Shown: one piece after another, positions 23,038-37,761 of the stretch
Layout: each line of letters begins with the position of its first letter
Numbering within the stretch: the stretch's first letter is position 1
The notes under the pieces: generated by a model
The model's input: the letters and a program-made list of their open reading frames with translations, nothing else
What the model was told of the DNA's origin: nothing
Databases searched by the model: none
From: Cocos nucifera
Taxonomy: Eukaryota > Streptophyta > Magnoliopsida > Arecales > Arecaceae
DNA: 64,000 nt
Direction of reading: 5' to 3'
Assembly (NCBI GenBank): GCA_006176705.1
Contig: QRFJ01001016.1
Location: 439,001 to 503,000, forward strand
Made by a program: the position numbers and the translations under genes

Positions 23038-24374
23038 ATGCTTTCCGCCTGTTCTGGCCGTGGCTCTCCGATCCTTCCCCTCCCATCCCCTCCTCACTCC
23101 ATTAATCTCCAGAGTATAAGAAACGCCAATCACCACCACCGGCTGCCTTCGAGCATCAGCCTCTTCAATAGAAGTACCCTCCCTTGCTCTCTCACCCACT
23201 CCGGCCTTGCCTTCCGATCTTTCGCCGCATCGCCAATGGCGATGGACGGCAAAGAGAGGGCCGAGAAGGAAGCCGCCGTCGCCATGAAGCTCCTCTTCGT
23301 CGAGATGGGAGTCGGCTACGATCAGCACGGGTGTGCCCTCTTTCTCTCTTCACGTACCCTTCGCTCCCCTTGTAATTCCCCATCTCCTCTTAAAAAACCT
23401 CTTAATTATAACTTCTCTTTCTCTTTACAAACAGGCAAGACATCACCGCCGCGGCTATGCGGGCTTGCAGGGACGCCATCTCCTCCAACTCCATTCCAGC
23501 CTTTCGACGAGGTTGGTTTTTATTAAGATTTTTACCTTAAGGACTGGGATTGTTTAGTGTTTTGATCTTTTGCACTCCGTGTCGTGCCTTTTATTGGGAT
23601 TTTTTTTTTTTTTTTGGAACTGGGATGATGCAGGGTCGATACCGGGTGTTAATTCTGATCAGATGAAGCTTCAAATCAAGTTAGGGGTGCCTCCATCCGC
23701 CCAGCATTTGCTGGATATAGAGCGAGTGAAGTCTGTCTTTCCTTAGTTAGTATCTCATCCCTTAAGTCTGTCATTTGGAATTCTTTATTTGGTTTAGAAG
23801 AATTATATGAGTATGTTATATGGTATTATTTCCAAGATAAATTGTTCACCAAGAAGTATCCATCTGCTTTGAATTTGCTTTTCTATGCATGGATAATGGA
23901 TGAGATCAAGAGACAGACTGAGAAATCTGCTAATTTATTGATATTTACATAGTATCTGCTAATTTATCGAGATTAACATTGGAACTCCAAAATTTATGAT
24001 GAAACCTACTGATGTGTTCTTTCTCATGGCAACTGCACGATTTCCTCTGGCACATAAAGTACACAAAGATTAGTGTAAGGTCTAAAATAAATAATGTAAT
24101 TAGTTGTAACCATGTAATGCAATTGTATCTTTCTTGTACCTGCAACCTATATAGTTTGCAACAATGCCTCATCTACATCTAACCAATTGCGTCTTCCTAT
24201 CCTTCATGATAGGCCATTTAATGGCATCATCCAAAGATCTCTTCTTGTACTGACCCTGAATTCCCTTTTGACAATGATTTAGTAAATCCTGGCACATGTA
24301 AGATCATGTGCACATATTTAGATGAAGTGGTTGAGAGATCATAACCTATGTCAACTATTTTTAAGGTCATGGAA

Positions 24375-24447
<73 letters not shown>

Positions 24448-25279
24448 TGTGTGTGTGTGACCTTGATATGTGAATTTTCTATTCATTGGTAGAAAACCAT
24501 AACAATAACTATGGAAAAAAATCAGAATCTTGTTTTACTGTTCTGAGTTGACGTTATGAAACCTCATCACCTGCCATAATCTTGTTGGAGCATCACCTCA
24601 TATGAATGAATGTGTGCATCTCCTTCTCTCATTATGTGTTATCACGTTGGTAAACTATATGCTTCTTAAAATTGACCATGCTGCAATAGGGATTACTTAA
24701 GAGGGTTGACGGGGAGCCAATGAGAATGAAGAAAAACCCATGCTGGGCTCTCTTTTATGCAGCATATTGTGTCAATATGATATTAAAGAGAAAAGTGGGT
24801 GGTTCCATGTCGTGAATACCAGACAAAGTGTATCCAAGTTCAATTTTGATCTTTTTCAAAGCTGCTTATGAACATATGTTAACAAAACTTGATGTGTATT
24901 TTCAACACTGATTTTTTGTTTCTCAGGATCTACAGGTTCATATATTGATAACTTATAATAAAACTTTTAAGTGACATGCTAGACAGCTAGAGTTTGAATG
25001 TAGATAGGGTTGAAACTCTGGTGCTAATGCATGTTAGGGTTCATTTTTGCAGCATAAAATATATTGATTCATATTGTGATTGATAAAATTGTAACGACTC
25101 ACTGGACTTCTAATGCCTATTTTTATGTTCCACTATTCTGTTGTTGCAGCGGTAAAATTATTAATTTTGAGGTCGTTGATGGAGGGATGATATGCTCAAG
25201 TGGCGTCTGTCTCGAAGCAATGGGAGATAAAAATGATGACTGCTATGTTGTCAATGCTGCAGTGTATGTAGGTTATTGA
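23038..25279 (+). CDS. Lin0512-family protein with putative organelle transit peptide (4 exons, 203 aa)
   Basis: Exons 23038-23330, 23435-23511, 23634-23745 and 25150-25279 with GT-AG introns and matching phases; the frame closes at 204 codons. The conserved part (from about residue 81) has KLLFVEMGVGYDQHGQDIT, AAMRACRDAISSNSIPAF and INFEVVDGGMICSSG. I recognise this as the small Lin0512 family, found in bacteria and plants, whose biochemical role is not established. ATG 23038 was chosen over the in-frame ATG at 23236 because the extra 66 residues contain no Asp or Glu and are rich in Ser, Arg, His and Pro, as in plastid or mitochondrial transit peptides; use of 23236 would give a 137-aa cytosolic form. 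Exon 1 is GC-rich. The gene converges with the TBL gene at 27505. Targeting is inference. Confidence 0.85.
24379..24459 (+). repeat. compound microsatellite (CT)n(GT)n in intron 3 of the Lin0512-family gene
   Basis: About 33 CT units run directly into about seven GT units. The stretch lies within the 1404-bp third intron (23746-25149). Confidence 0.95.
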
Positions 25280-27504
25280 TATCTCGATATGTCTCTTCTA
25301 AAAAAATTTCTTGTTTTTTTTCTGAATACTGTTCTTTCCTCTCTAGAAGCGTTTGTATTTTCATGTTATGTTACGCTACTAAGAGCTGATAGAGTTATTA
25401 TCAATAATGTGAATCTTCTTTTTTATTCCATTATCTGTGGCAAATTTATACCTTCATCAAATGTATGATTCTGTGATTAATCATGAGTATAATGTTTATG
25501 ATGTCTTCCTTTGCTTCCTTCTCTCTTATGTGACATATTCGAGTTGTTTACAATTACACGTGCATTATATAGTCCCACAGAGTGGCCAGATACATTATGA
25601 CAAAAGTATATGATAATGTTTTCCCCTCCATTAGATGCATTTTCATTTGGACCCTTTCCTCTTTGAGTTCACAATACTTACAAACATGACCTAATTGTTC
25701 ATATTAAAATGTCATTCCTTTTATCTATCCAATTATTATTCCCATTATAAGCAGAAATGCTTTAATATGACTCAACTATGAGCAATGATATGTATCTTGC
25801 AATCTACAACTAAGAGAATTTTAATCAGAGATGTTTGAAATGGTGAAATGCTTGCAATTGTTCTATAGATTTCTTTAGCAAGATCTGCTTGTTACTACCA
25901 GAAGCTGTTCTTTCCATGGTAGAAAATTCATTGAAGCCCCACATTGAGGATCAACATAATGAACGTACAATATTTCCTCCAACAAAAAATTGGGGTCAAC
26001 TATTTGATGCAGGGACAAGGAAACTTTGGGATGTTTTGCCTATGTAGATGTACATTGTTAAATCCTACACCAACCTTTTCTTTGTCCTTGCAGTCATACA
26101 GTTAGGTATATCCATGCACCACCTGCTAGATCTGCTAGTCATGAGATTTCTCCATCTTTAGTTCTTAAGAATTTTTATCTGGGAAATTGGTTTCGATACC
26201 ATTAAACATATCACTGATCTGCCAGTGCTTATCGTAAAATTGTGAGTAGAATAATGAGACAACTATGGCCATGAAGATTTAGTTTGTGCCATCACATCAA
26301 CTGATGACCTGAAAATACACAATAAATCCATCAATAATTCTCTTCTTCAATAACAGATGTCTTGGGTTTGGAGAAGTTATGAAGAAAAATTGATTTTTCT
26401 TTTTTTAAACAACAAGAAATGTCTATAAACTTACAATCACATCTATTTCCAGGTGTATCTCACTTAAAGAGGACCAAAGCTGCAGGAATCAGTTGCTAAT
26501 GATATGCTTGGTGATTCCATGGATCCAAGGAAATCTATAATCTAAATTAACATCTTGGGAGCATTACCCTTGTCTGTCTTAAGCCCCTAAATGAAAAAGG
26601 TGTGATCGCATTTTGCAGACAACCAACTGTAAGATGAACAACTAATCTATGGTGTTGTGTGGTTATTTGTGCAGCATGTAATTCAAACTGATGAAATTAG
26701 AACAAGGACAATGGTAATTTCACAAGGAAACTTCAGAGGATCAGGGTCAAATGAGTACTGTCATGGAAGTTAGAAAGGTTTTTTATATTGTATGCGAATG
26801 GAAAGTGATGCAATAACCAAGAAATAACCATTATAAATTTTCCTATGGTCAGCTATGATTATATTATATAATAGAAGGTGAATACAGATAGTGTTGCAAA
26901 GATGAAAATTTGGAAGTGGTGGTGCATTCTATATGGATAAAGCTAAACTGAGAACGTTAAAAGAGGATGACTACAGAGTCTCATCTACTATACTATACTA
27001 TAAAGCTGAATAAAATAATTATACAAGCCCTAAAACAATCTCAAAAATAATCAATGGTGGCATCCATGATCCACATCCGTACTCCAGAATGACTTGCAAC
27101 AACGCCACGTAATTGTAGTGCTGTCTATCTCTCTGAGTAATTGATTCTTCATCAATATCAAATAGTTTTTCAAATACACTGGTATCTTCCACTTAATGAT
27201 GTCACTTGGGGCCAGGAAAGTTGTTGACACCCAATTATTGTTACACAAGTTTCTTTGAATGGACCAATCACCCTTTGGGCTGTCAGTGAAAAACTAAAAT
27301 TTCTTCACAAAACAGAGGTTATTTCTCACTATTCAAGGCATCAATTAAGGATTGATGGAGGCCTCGTACAGCACTGGCCATTATTAACAACTAAATAAAC
27401 AAGCAAATTACATTGGAAAGAATGCTTTCAATCATTAATTGGTAATAAGAATCGAGTTCTTTTCTTTTTTCTTGCATAAATCTTGTGTTTCGTCTCACTT
27501 TTTG
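25280..27504. other. intergenic region between two convergent genes
   Basis: AT-rich 3' flanks of the Lin0512-family gene (+) and the TBL gene (-). No recognisable gene or element; the longest open frames are short and unlike any family I know. Confidence 0.5.
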
Positions 27505-30500
27505 TTAAAGGAGTGCTGCGTATAAAATCTGATTCCATGTATCTGGAAGGCCAGCAAGGCACCAGTGGCTGCAGTCCATGCCTTGGTGATCTCCACTGTA
27601 TGCAGATGGATGGGCATCTTTCCTGAGCTGTGAGAGCAAGGTTATATCTAGCAGATAGACTGGTTTTGATATGGTACTCAGGACGTTCTTAACTATGCTT
27701 TGTGCAGGAACTGGACCTCCTGGATATGTTGATCCACTGACTGGTTGTGTCTGTTTAGAACAATCCTTTGCATTAGGCTCACCCCAATCTGATCCTCTGG
27801 TTCTCATCAAATTTACAACAAAATGTAGTGTCAGAGATTTAAATCTGCAAATGTCTGGATATTAGATCGGCTTCATGAAAGAAAGAATTTAGTGTGTATG
27901 ATAGCATCATTCTATTCCTTTTCCAGTAATGTCTGTGTTGGCTGTATCAAAAAACCAAAAAAAAAAAGGAAAAGAAAAGAAAAGGAAAAAAGGGGAATGT
28001 TCTTCATTTTAGACTGATTTCAGGATAAGCAGTTTTTGGAGAGAGAGAAATGAGACTAAAGAATGTTGAAAAATGTTAAGCATGTTGAAGAGAATAATGT
28101 GGCATCCTTCAGAAATATAATGTTCAATAGGGAGATCTTAAAGATCAATATTGTGACACATGGATAATGATTTGAAATAAATCCGACATTATCCAACAGA
28201 GCCACAAGCATGACAGAACATATGATAAATTTTCATATCATGCAGTGCAGGAGTAGAGAAATTGTCAAAAAGTATGCAGAATGATGGATTATGCTCAGAT
28301 AATCATCTATGTAAAATTATGGGGATCAAGAAATACTCAGACATGATACAACTTTCTAAGAAATACGGGCTGTTATACATATTTAGTTTTATGGAGCTCA
28401 TCTTTGAAACTTGATGGAAGTCAGAATAGAGGCTACATTATATTATTTATGACAGAGGCAGAAGCAAGTAAAAATAACACTAGATGGAATGTAATGCTGC
28501 TTAAAAGTCATTAGTCAAGGTTGTATTTTTACTTATGCAATTGATAAACTTCTAGCTAGTGAGCATTGAGGTAGAATTCAATAGCAAGCAGAAAGCATAT
28601 GGAATTGATAGGATAGACATAAAAAAATGTTATCTAGTATTTGGTTGTTATGCTAGCAAGAATGATCCAGTGAGGAGTGGGTTCATAAAATATTGGCTTT
28701 AAACATAATTAGTTTACTCTTCTTGCAGATGACAAATTGTTGATGCTTATATACTGTTTATTTGTTAAGTGGAGAATGATGCTACTAGTGAACCATGAAG
28801 GATTTTTTCTGGATGATGAGAGGCCTAAATACTGTCTGAACCAAAAGAGTAGAAATATTTGTTTGACGAACCAATGCCAATTTCATTATTCTAATAAGAA
28901 AAAATTGACTACGAGTGTTTCCATGGGACAGTTGGCTTTGTGTGCCATTGATGAACTTGTCACAGATGATTCCATGGTTTTCATGTGGTGTGTCTTGCCT
29001 ATGGATTCGATTTTAATTGATCAGTGGAAATTAATGTTAATATTGTAGTGTGGGGACCTTTTTGAAGGGAAATGGCCTGAAGATTCTTGGAACCAAAATC
29101 TATGATGTGAATTTGGTTTTGATAAAGTGAAGCTTTAGCCAAAAAAAGATAAGTTACAATGGCTTAAACCGTGTGCTTAACCAGATGCGTCGTTTGCACC
29201 ACATGATAGGCATTTCTGTTATATTACAGGGCTCAAAACGTCTGGGTGGTCACTAGTTACATTCTGGGCATGCGAAGAATGCAAAGGAATTGGATCAATG
29301 TGAAAAAGAGTATTACGAATCAAATAGGTTAGTAGTGATTGTTTGGGTTACAATATGGTAGAATCAAGAGGAAAATTGAATGAGATAATATACCCAACAG
29401 TTACAAGGATCCGAAGATATGTGGGACGGTGGATAGGAGGACATCAGAAACTTGGCTAATGACGGAGGATCTAAAAGGCATGCATTGTCATCATATTGGT
29501 GCTTAAGCAGCGAAGTAGAATCCATAAATCTGACAACTAGTAAGTATATGGATGCTTGTTACATTATCTGCAAGCCAGAGAATGCATTGTACAACTATGT
29601 GGATTTCTAGGTTTTTCTTTCCTTTCTTCCTCTCTATTTTTCCATCCTTCTCTATCGGTATATGTGCTATTGTTCTCATGTCTTTACTCAGGAACATTGT
29701 TTTCATAGCATTGCTCTTATTATTATTTTTGGCAAAACAGCATTGCTCTTTTTTAGATGGCCAAGGTTGCATAACTTACTGGTAGTGGGTTGGGGAAATT
29801 CCTTGAAAGAAGACTTTGGTCGCCGATGGGTTGATGTTATGGTTGACCCAATTGGCCCATGTGGTCAGCCCCTTGGTGAAGGCCTGCAACCTATCCATGT
29901 CTTTAAGCACCTGGCTTCCATCCTGCACGTAGTCCCATCTGCACCATAGAAGACATTATTTGTTAGCAAGACTGCTGGATGATGAAGGAAAGGTGAGAGA
30001 GAGAGTCAAAAAAAAAAAAAAACAAAGAAAAAGAAAAAAAAAACCACTGATGTTTCTAATAAACTAGGAAACTTGAACAACAAGGGAAGCTCTCATACGG
30101 TTGGGATTTTCCGGTGTGAGTCCACCAATGCCATGTGTTGAAGATTAGCACATCGTAGCCCATCCACGCTTTGCCGCCCTCGATGGAGTCGAGCCTGAGG
30201 ACACGTCCCATTGGTTCGCTGATAATGTCGACCAGGTACGTGGAGCGGTAGAACATCACCGACACTCCATAGTCCTGCCAAAAGTAATCACGTTAGGTGC
30301 AAATGACCATTTTTTTGTCTGCATTCGTGGGCTTGTTTATATAAAGGATAAGATGTAGATATCTCATAAAGGATGAGATGTAGATATCTCCGCCCCCTAA
30401 TTGAGCAGGGCAAGGAGGCCATATGCCGTGGGAGACCACCGCTGCTACGGAGTACGAAAGTTCCCCGTGATAATTTTGCAGCTAGCTTTGGCCTTTTCTT

Positions 30501-32371
30501 CCCTGTGGGCGTGCACGGACAAGACCTCACATGAAGTTATTTGTTTTTAGACTTTACTCTAAGAGCCACAACAAGGCTCTATTGGGATACCTGTGCCGTT
30601 CGATTGGCCTACTGCAGGAAGCTTGCCTAGATGACTCTCTTCTTTTTTTTTTTTTTTGTGAGAAAAAGGAGGCGCATTGGCCGAGAAAGGTTAAAGAGGG
30701 ATGAACCTTTTTATGACAAGGAACCATGAAGGAACTTGAGAAAGGAGAGAGAAAAAGAGGAGACGGGACGAGGGAAAGCAAGTTACTGAGCTTAGGTTTC
30801 TCTCTTGCTTTGGGCTTTGTTCAGAAGTGGGCCAGCTAAATTGGTCCTTTTCAAGCGCAGGTTTATCCGAGTACGAAGAAAGAGTCGCTTTCCCAGCTTT
30901 CCCTGCAGTGTTCCAAGGATCACCATAGGACCATGGCTGGCTGTTTGATTATTATTTTCTTTATTTGTTGTCTTAGAATAAAAATTTCATGCTGGAGGAA
31001 TCTTTCTAATCTTTTCACAACAAAAAAGGTAGCTCTCTTTCAGGATAAAATAGGGGAGATCATCGTATGATGAAGTGTTAGTCACTCATTGTGTACCCTC
31101 TATATTGGCAGGGCTCTATTGATGAGGCTTCTGCAATGCCAATTTTTGGACTCTTTTTTTGTATTTTGGATTTTGTTGCCAGGACAATCTATCGGATCGT
31201 ACGAGATTGAAAGCGGTATTTGTAGATATATTTGGATGTTACTTTTATATTAGAAAGAAATAAAGCAAAGGGAACATCAAATGTTTAAAACTTTTCGTCC
31301 CCTTTGCTGGTGTGTAAACTATTGCTTATTTTGGTGCTTGTCTATTCTGGATGAAATAGGGATGGTCCATGCACAAAATCAGAACCTAACAAGAGCAATG
31401 CAATGTTAATATTTATTACACGCGCACAGAGAGAGAGAGAGATTGGAAAGTGGATGTATTTTGGAGACGCCCAATCATCGGGTAGACACTGATTTGAATT
31501 GGAAGATGCTTGTCGGGCTCCAAAAAATCTCACCCTTAGCGGGACAGGTGGTGTCTCTTCTACGAGCAATTCTATGACGACAAACCATGTGACACGTTGG
31601 TCAGTATTGCAATGCCCTGGCACGCACATGCGTGCTATATTGGAAAAAATATTAGATGTCACGTGATGTGGAGAGTGAGTATATTTTCCCTAATAACCTT
31701 GGAAAATGAGAGGGAGAGAGAAGGAACCTTAAGCCGTCCGCCTGGGTACCTTTACCCAAGCAGTTCGGCGAGCATATGTTATGATTGCAAAGATATGGAA
31801 TCTTTTGTTCTACGCTCACCTCCAAAAAGTGTTGAACTAGGTACTCCTCTTGCATACGAATATGCTTAACATCGTTGACAGGAACTCAAGTGAAACAGAA
31901 GTCATTTTTCTCAGAAATAAGGACTATAATTACAAGATCAATTTTGTCATTTTAAAAAAAAAAATAAAAAAAAAATAAAAAATAGAGGTTGCTTTACGGT
32001 GCCTGTCTTTTGGTTCTACCCTCGCCTCGACCAAGCAATTAAGTAATGATGACAATGAATATAAAAAGAAAAAAAAAGCACTTTTTGCCTCTCATGATTG
32101 ATGATACAGCCCTACATAAACCAATTCACACATCCATGTGCAGTAGAGGTGACATTGGAGATTCTCCAATAGCCGGGCTCCACAGGCCTGTTAAATTTAA
32201 CTATCTAAAAACCTGATCCATTAAGTAAACGAACGAATCTATGGTTCCAAAGAAAATGGGAGATGAGATGAGGGAGCCCCCATCTATTAGCTCAGTCGGT
32301 TGGTGCTCAACTCTTCATTGCATCAAAAGCGTCCCGGTTCAGGCCGGCCACAAATAATCCATCGTATTACT

Positions 32372-32427
<56 letters not shown>

Positions 32428-33059
32428 TGGGAAAGGCACCTCAAATGTGAGAGTCCAGGGAGTCTTTGACCTGGTGAAGGTGGTCCGGGCGTTGGGCACC
32501 GACGCATGGAGCATGCAAGCAAGCGACTCCCACTGATTCTGGCTTATGGAGTCTCCCACAAACATAATCTTCTTTCCCCTCCATCTCTCCAAGAAATCCC
32601 GACCATTAAACCTTCAACAAAATACCAATGATTCTTCAAATTACAAATCCACTTATCTATGTGCAAACAAAAGCTTATTGGTGGGAAGAAGGAGAGGAGA
32701 AATAGTAGCAGCAGCCAGTTAGCTAGCAACCTTGGGAGGTCGCAGGCATAGGGCCTCCACCTATACTTGAGGTAGAGCTTGTCCGGCCGGCCATACTTCT
32801 GGCAGTCGAACTCAGGCTCCACGAACGGGCAGCTCGATGAGTCGTAGATAGGATATGTGTCATCATAGACCCAGCTCCCTTGGAAGAAGTCACAGCTAAT
32901 CCTCTTGGTTAGATCCCTCCGGCCCGCCGTCCCGTTGTTGTGCTGCTTGTTTTTATTCTTATGGTGGAACCTCTCTGTTTTCATCCCATGCAGGGAGACA
33001 GCAAGAAGTGCCAAACAAGCACAAAGAAGCCCAAAACCCAGATGGGTTTTGGACCCCAT
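27505..33059 (-). CDS. trichome birefringence-like (TBL) polysaccharide O-acetyltransferase (5 exons, 375 aa)
   Basis: Minus-strand exons 33059-32731, 32611-32440, 30274-30099, 29938-29780 and 27796-27505. All introns are GT-AG and the phases join to a 375-codon frame plus stop. Order of parts: short N-terminal hydrophobic segment (about residues 7-22, a signal anchor for the Golgi), basic stalk, the Cys-rich TBL domain (RISCDFFQGSWVYDD; KYRWRPYACDLPR), then the PC-esterase domain with the GDS motif (IMFVGDSISQNQW, residues 129-131), FNTWHWWTH, and the DXXH motif DCSHWCLAGLPDTWN (residues 353-356). Family members O-acetylate xylan, mannan or pectin in the Golgi, with Ser of GDS and Asp/His of DXXH as the catalytic triad; all are present. 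I cannot say which polysaccharide. ATG 33059 (MGSKTHLGFG) was preferred over an upstream extension to 33173. Introns 2 (2165 bp) and 4 (1983 bp) are long. Confidence 0.93.
32279..32378 (+). mobile_element. tRNA-derived SINE-like fragment in TBL intron 2
   Basis: A polymerase III A-box-like TTAGCTCAGTCGGTTGG (about 32287-32303) is followed 48 bp later by a B-box-like GGTTCAGGCC (32336-32345), with an AT-rich tail running into a (GA)n tract. A tRNA fold does not close convincingly, so a SINE or tRNA pseudogene is likelier than a tRNA gene. It lies antisense within the second intron of the TBL gene. Confidence 0.4.
32379..32425 (+). repeat. (GA)n microsatellite next to the TBL intron 2 donor
   Basis: About 23 AG/GA units end 15 bp from the exon 2/intron 2 junction (32440/32439). 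On the transcribed strand this is a (CT)n tract just inside the intron, the same arrangement as in the CHUP1-like gene. Confidence 0.95.
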
Positions 33060-33454
33060 AGTGAGAGGAGGGAGGGGGATGGGATGAGAGGATGGCAAGC
33101 AGAGAGCAAAGAGAAGAGACCCGGGGGGGTGGGGATGGCAAGTGTTGGGGAGGAGGAATAAGGGTTGGATCAACGTTTAATAAATACCCATTTGCAGGAT
33201 CTTATGGTAGACTTACTGGGTTTAATGCACAAGAGAAATTTACTGTTTTTGTCTAGTTTAATTCCTTCTGGACAAGCTATCTGCGCGGTAATTTATAATA
33301 GTGCTAATCTCAGATGGATTTGGTTAGCACTTTAGCTGGTCTTTCCACTTTTGGTTGCAGCTAAAAGCAAAGAGAGGAGGGTCCTTAAAAAGGATGAAGG
33401 GTGAACAACCGTGAAGTAGCAAGGGAGCTGTGCCAGGGGGGCCCGTTTATAACA

Positions 33455-35666
<2,212 letters not shown>

Positions 35667-37582
35667 TGTCGTGTTCCAAATCCAGTATTTGAATCGATCA
35701 TATATTTTCTAAAATAAATTCTAAAGAATATATAAAAACTAAATAATGAATTCAAAAAAATATTAAAAAAGTTATAAAATTTAATCATATTTATCAAATT
35801 AAATAAATTTATTTTTATTAATAAAATTTAAATTTTTATTTAGTATCAAAAAATAATTAATTAACTAACTAACTAAATACTTTATCGCTCGAACTTCATG
35901 TCCAATCGAATTAGAACTAAGCATTCTGTAAATCTGAAAGAAAAAAGAAAGAAGAATTATGAGCTTTATAGCCCAATAAAAATTCTATCACAATTACATC
36001 ATCATAATAATACAATTCAAAAATAATAATTAAATTATATCAAAAAAAAATCATAAACTATAAAACCTCATATCTAATATAACACAATAGTTATATAAAT
36101 ATAAATATCAAAAATTATGTAATATCATAAATTCATCGAAAATATAAATTCATATAACTTGTTTTCTTTATATTTCATTCATGTTTTTCAAATCAAGCTT
36201 ATCTTTTCATTTGGACTAATCATGGTCATGATTCAACCTATGACTGGCAAACCATAAACTACGTTTTAGCCTATAATGATAATCAATAATAACTGTGATT
36301 CGGTCCGCAGTGGCAAATCAAACTAGCCACACTTTGGTGGCAAATCATACTAGCCACGCTTCGGCCCATAATGGCAAACCAATGTGTTATGATTCAGCCC
36401 ATGACTGGCAATTCAAGTTATCATGATTCGGTCCGTAACCGACAATCCACATCATGGCTAGTCCAAATCTTTTTATACATTCAACAATTCTTTTAATAAT
36501 TTATATTTCATTTCTTATTCAATTTTCAAAAATCAAACATCATATTTTCAATAATTAAACAATCAACATGTAATACACATATATAATTAAATAATCATAT
36601 ATCCACATAAAATTAAATTATTATATATGATACAAAAATATACATATAGGCATCATGTAAAAAAATTCTTATTTTTATTGATATCCAATTAATCTTCTAA
36701 TCTCAGTCTGCACCCTGATTTACGAGTCAGGTGCTACAGAGCCTGCTCAATAATCTCTTGATCAAAAAATTTTTCTTCTAAATAGTTAAATTAATATTTT
36801 TAAAATAATTTAATAAATTAAATTAAATATTTAGATCCTTCCATCAGGGTTCATAGGGTCCACCCCAATCTCAAGATTTTTTTTTCTTTTTAAATTTTCA
36901 TAATCTATCTTGGAATAAATAAATAAATAAATAACTATTTATTATAAGCTAAAGAAGAGAGAAGAATCTTCTCTTCTTCTTTTTTTTCCAAAACAAGAAT
37001 TTATTTCCTATCTTATTTTCCCTAATTTATTTTAAGAGAAAATAAAATAAATAAATTAATAATTTACTAATTAACTAATTATTTGCTTAGTAAATAATTA
37101 GAGAAGAGAAAGAGATCCTTCTCTCTTCTTCTCCGTCTTGAAATAGGGGTTTCAATTCCCCTTCTTTCCCGCTCGCTCGCTCGTGGCTGCAAGCAATCGG
37201 GCCGGCCACCCATGGTGGCCTCTGGCAACGACGAGTCCATGGCCTCAGCGACGGCCCAAGGATGGCTGTTGCCGATGGCGTACGAAAAAAAATAAAAAAA
37301 AATAGGGATGCCTTATTTGAACCAAAATTGAAGACTCGCCGGTTCTAATCATGCGCCACCGATGAAGAAGAAGAAAGAGGAAAGAGGGGGGAGCTTACCT
37401 CACTCCAATGAGATTCCAGCAACCCTGTTGCCCAAAAAAAACCTGCGAAAGAACTCTCGAGAAATTTTTTCTTTATTTGCAAAATTTTTCACTACAGATT
37501 TAAGAAGGAGATGAAGGTTTTTATAGAGAAGCTCTCCTCCTCTCACTCGGATTCCAACATGCCCTAATTCCGTCGAAGAAAG

Positions 37583-37623
37583 GAAGAGGAAGAAGACTCC
37601 GGTTCGGAGTCTTCTTCCTCTTC
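37583..37623. repeat. 19-bp perfect inverted repeat with 3-nt loop in the solo LTR
   Basis: Arm GAAGAGGAAGAAGACTCCG (37583-37601), loop GTT, arm CGGAGTCTTCTTCCTCTTC (37605-37623). Confidence 0.9.
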
Positions 37624-37730
37624 TTTTTTTTTTCGGTATGCAGGGCAGGGGTTTTGGGTTCTTTAACCGGAGTCTTCTTCCTCTTTTTTTTTTTCGGTAT
37701 GCAGGGCAGGGGTTTTGGGTTCTTTCCTTC
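37605..37730. repeat. tandem duplication of about 63 bp inside the solo LTR
   Basis: CGGAGTCTTCTTCCTC, a T run, CGGTATGCAGGGCAGGGG and TTTTGGGTTCTTT occur twice in tandem (from about 37605 and about 37668), differing mainly in T-run length. Confidence 0.85.
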
Positions 37731-37761
37731 GGGCCGGTCCCAGCTGGATTAGGTTGTTACA

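Larger units (their letters stand above)
35667..37761 (-). mobile_element. solo LTR, minus strand, related to the outer LTR at 42-57 kb
   Basis: On the minus strand it starts TGTAACAACCTAATCC and ends GGAACACGACA, comparable to TGTAATAACCC and GGTGTGACA of the 42244-57077 element. It carries the same GGTTTGCCA and GACTAGCCA tandem module (about 36220-36470). Flanking 5-mers TCATG and CTATG differ at two positions, both C/T, a plausible decayed target duplication. No internal region or second LTR is present, as expected after LTR-LTR recombination. Confidence 0.7.

Noticed and set aside
28737..29048. 103-codon plus-strand frame in TBL intron 4
   Set aside because: Low-complexity, AT-rich, no domain, and antisense inside a well-supported intron.
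32287..32345. Functional tRNA gene
   Set aside because: A- and B-box-like motifs exist, but the acceptor and anticodon stems do not pair convincingly; a SINE or tRNA relic is likelier.
33060..33173. Upstream extension of TBL exon 1
   Set aside because: The first family-like Met is at 33059 with the signal anchor directly after it; the extra residues are a Pro/Leu-rich leader translation.
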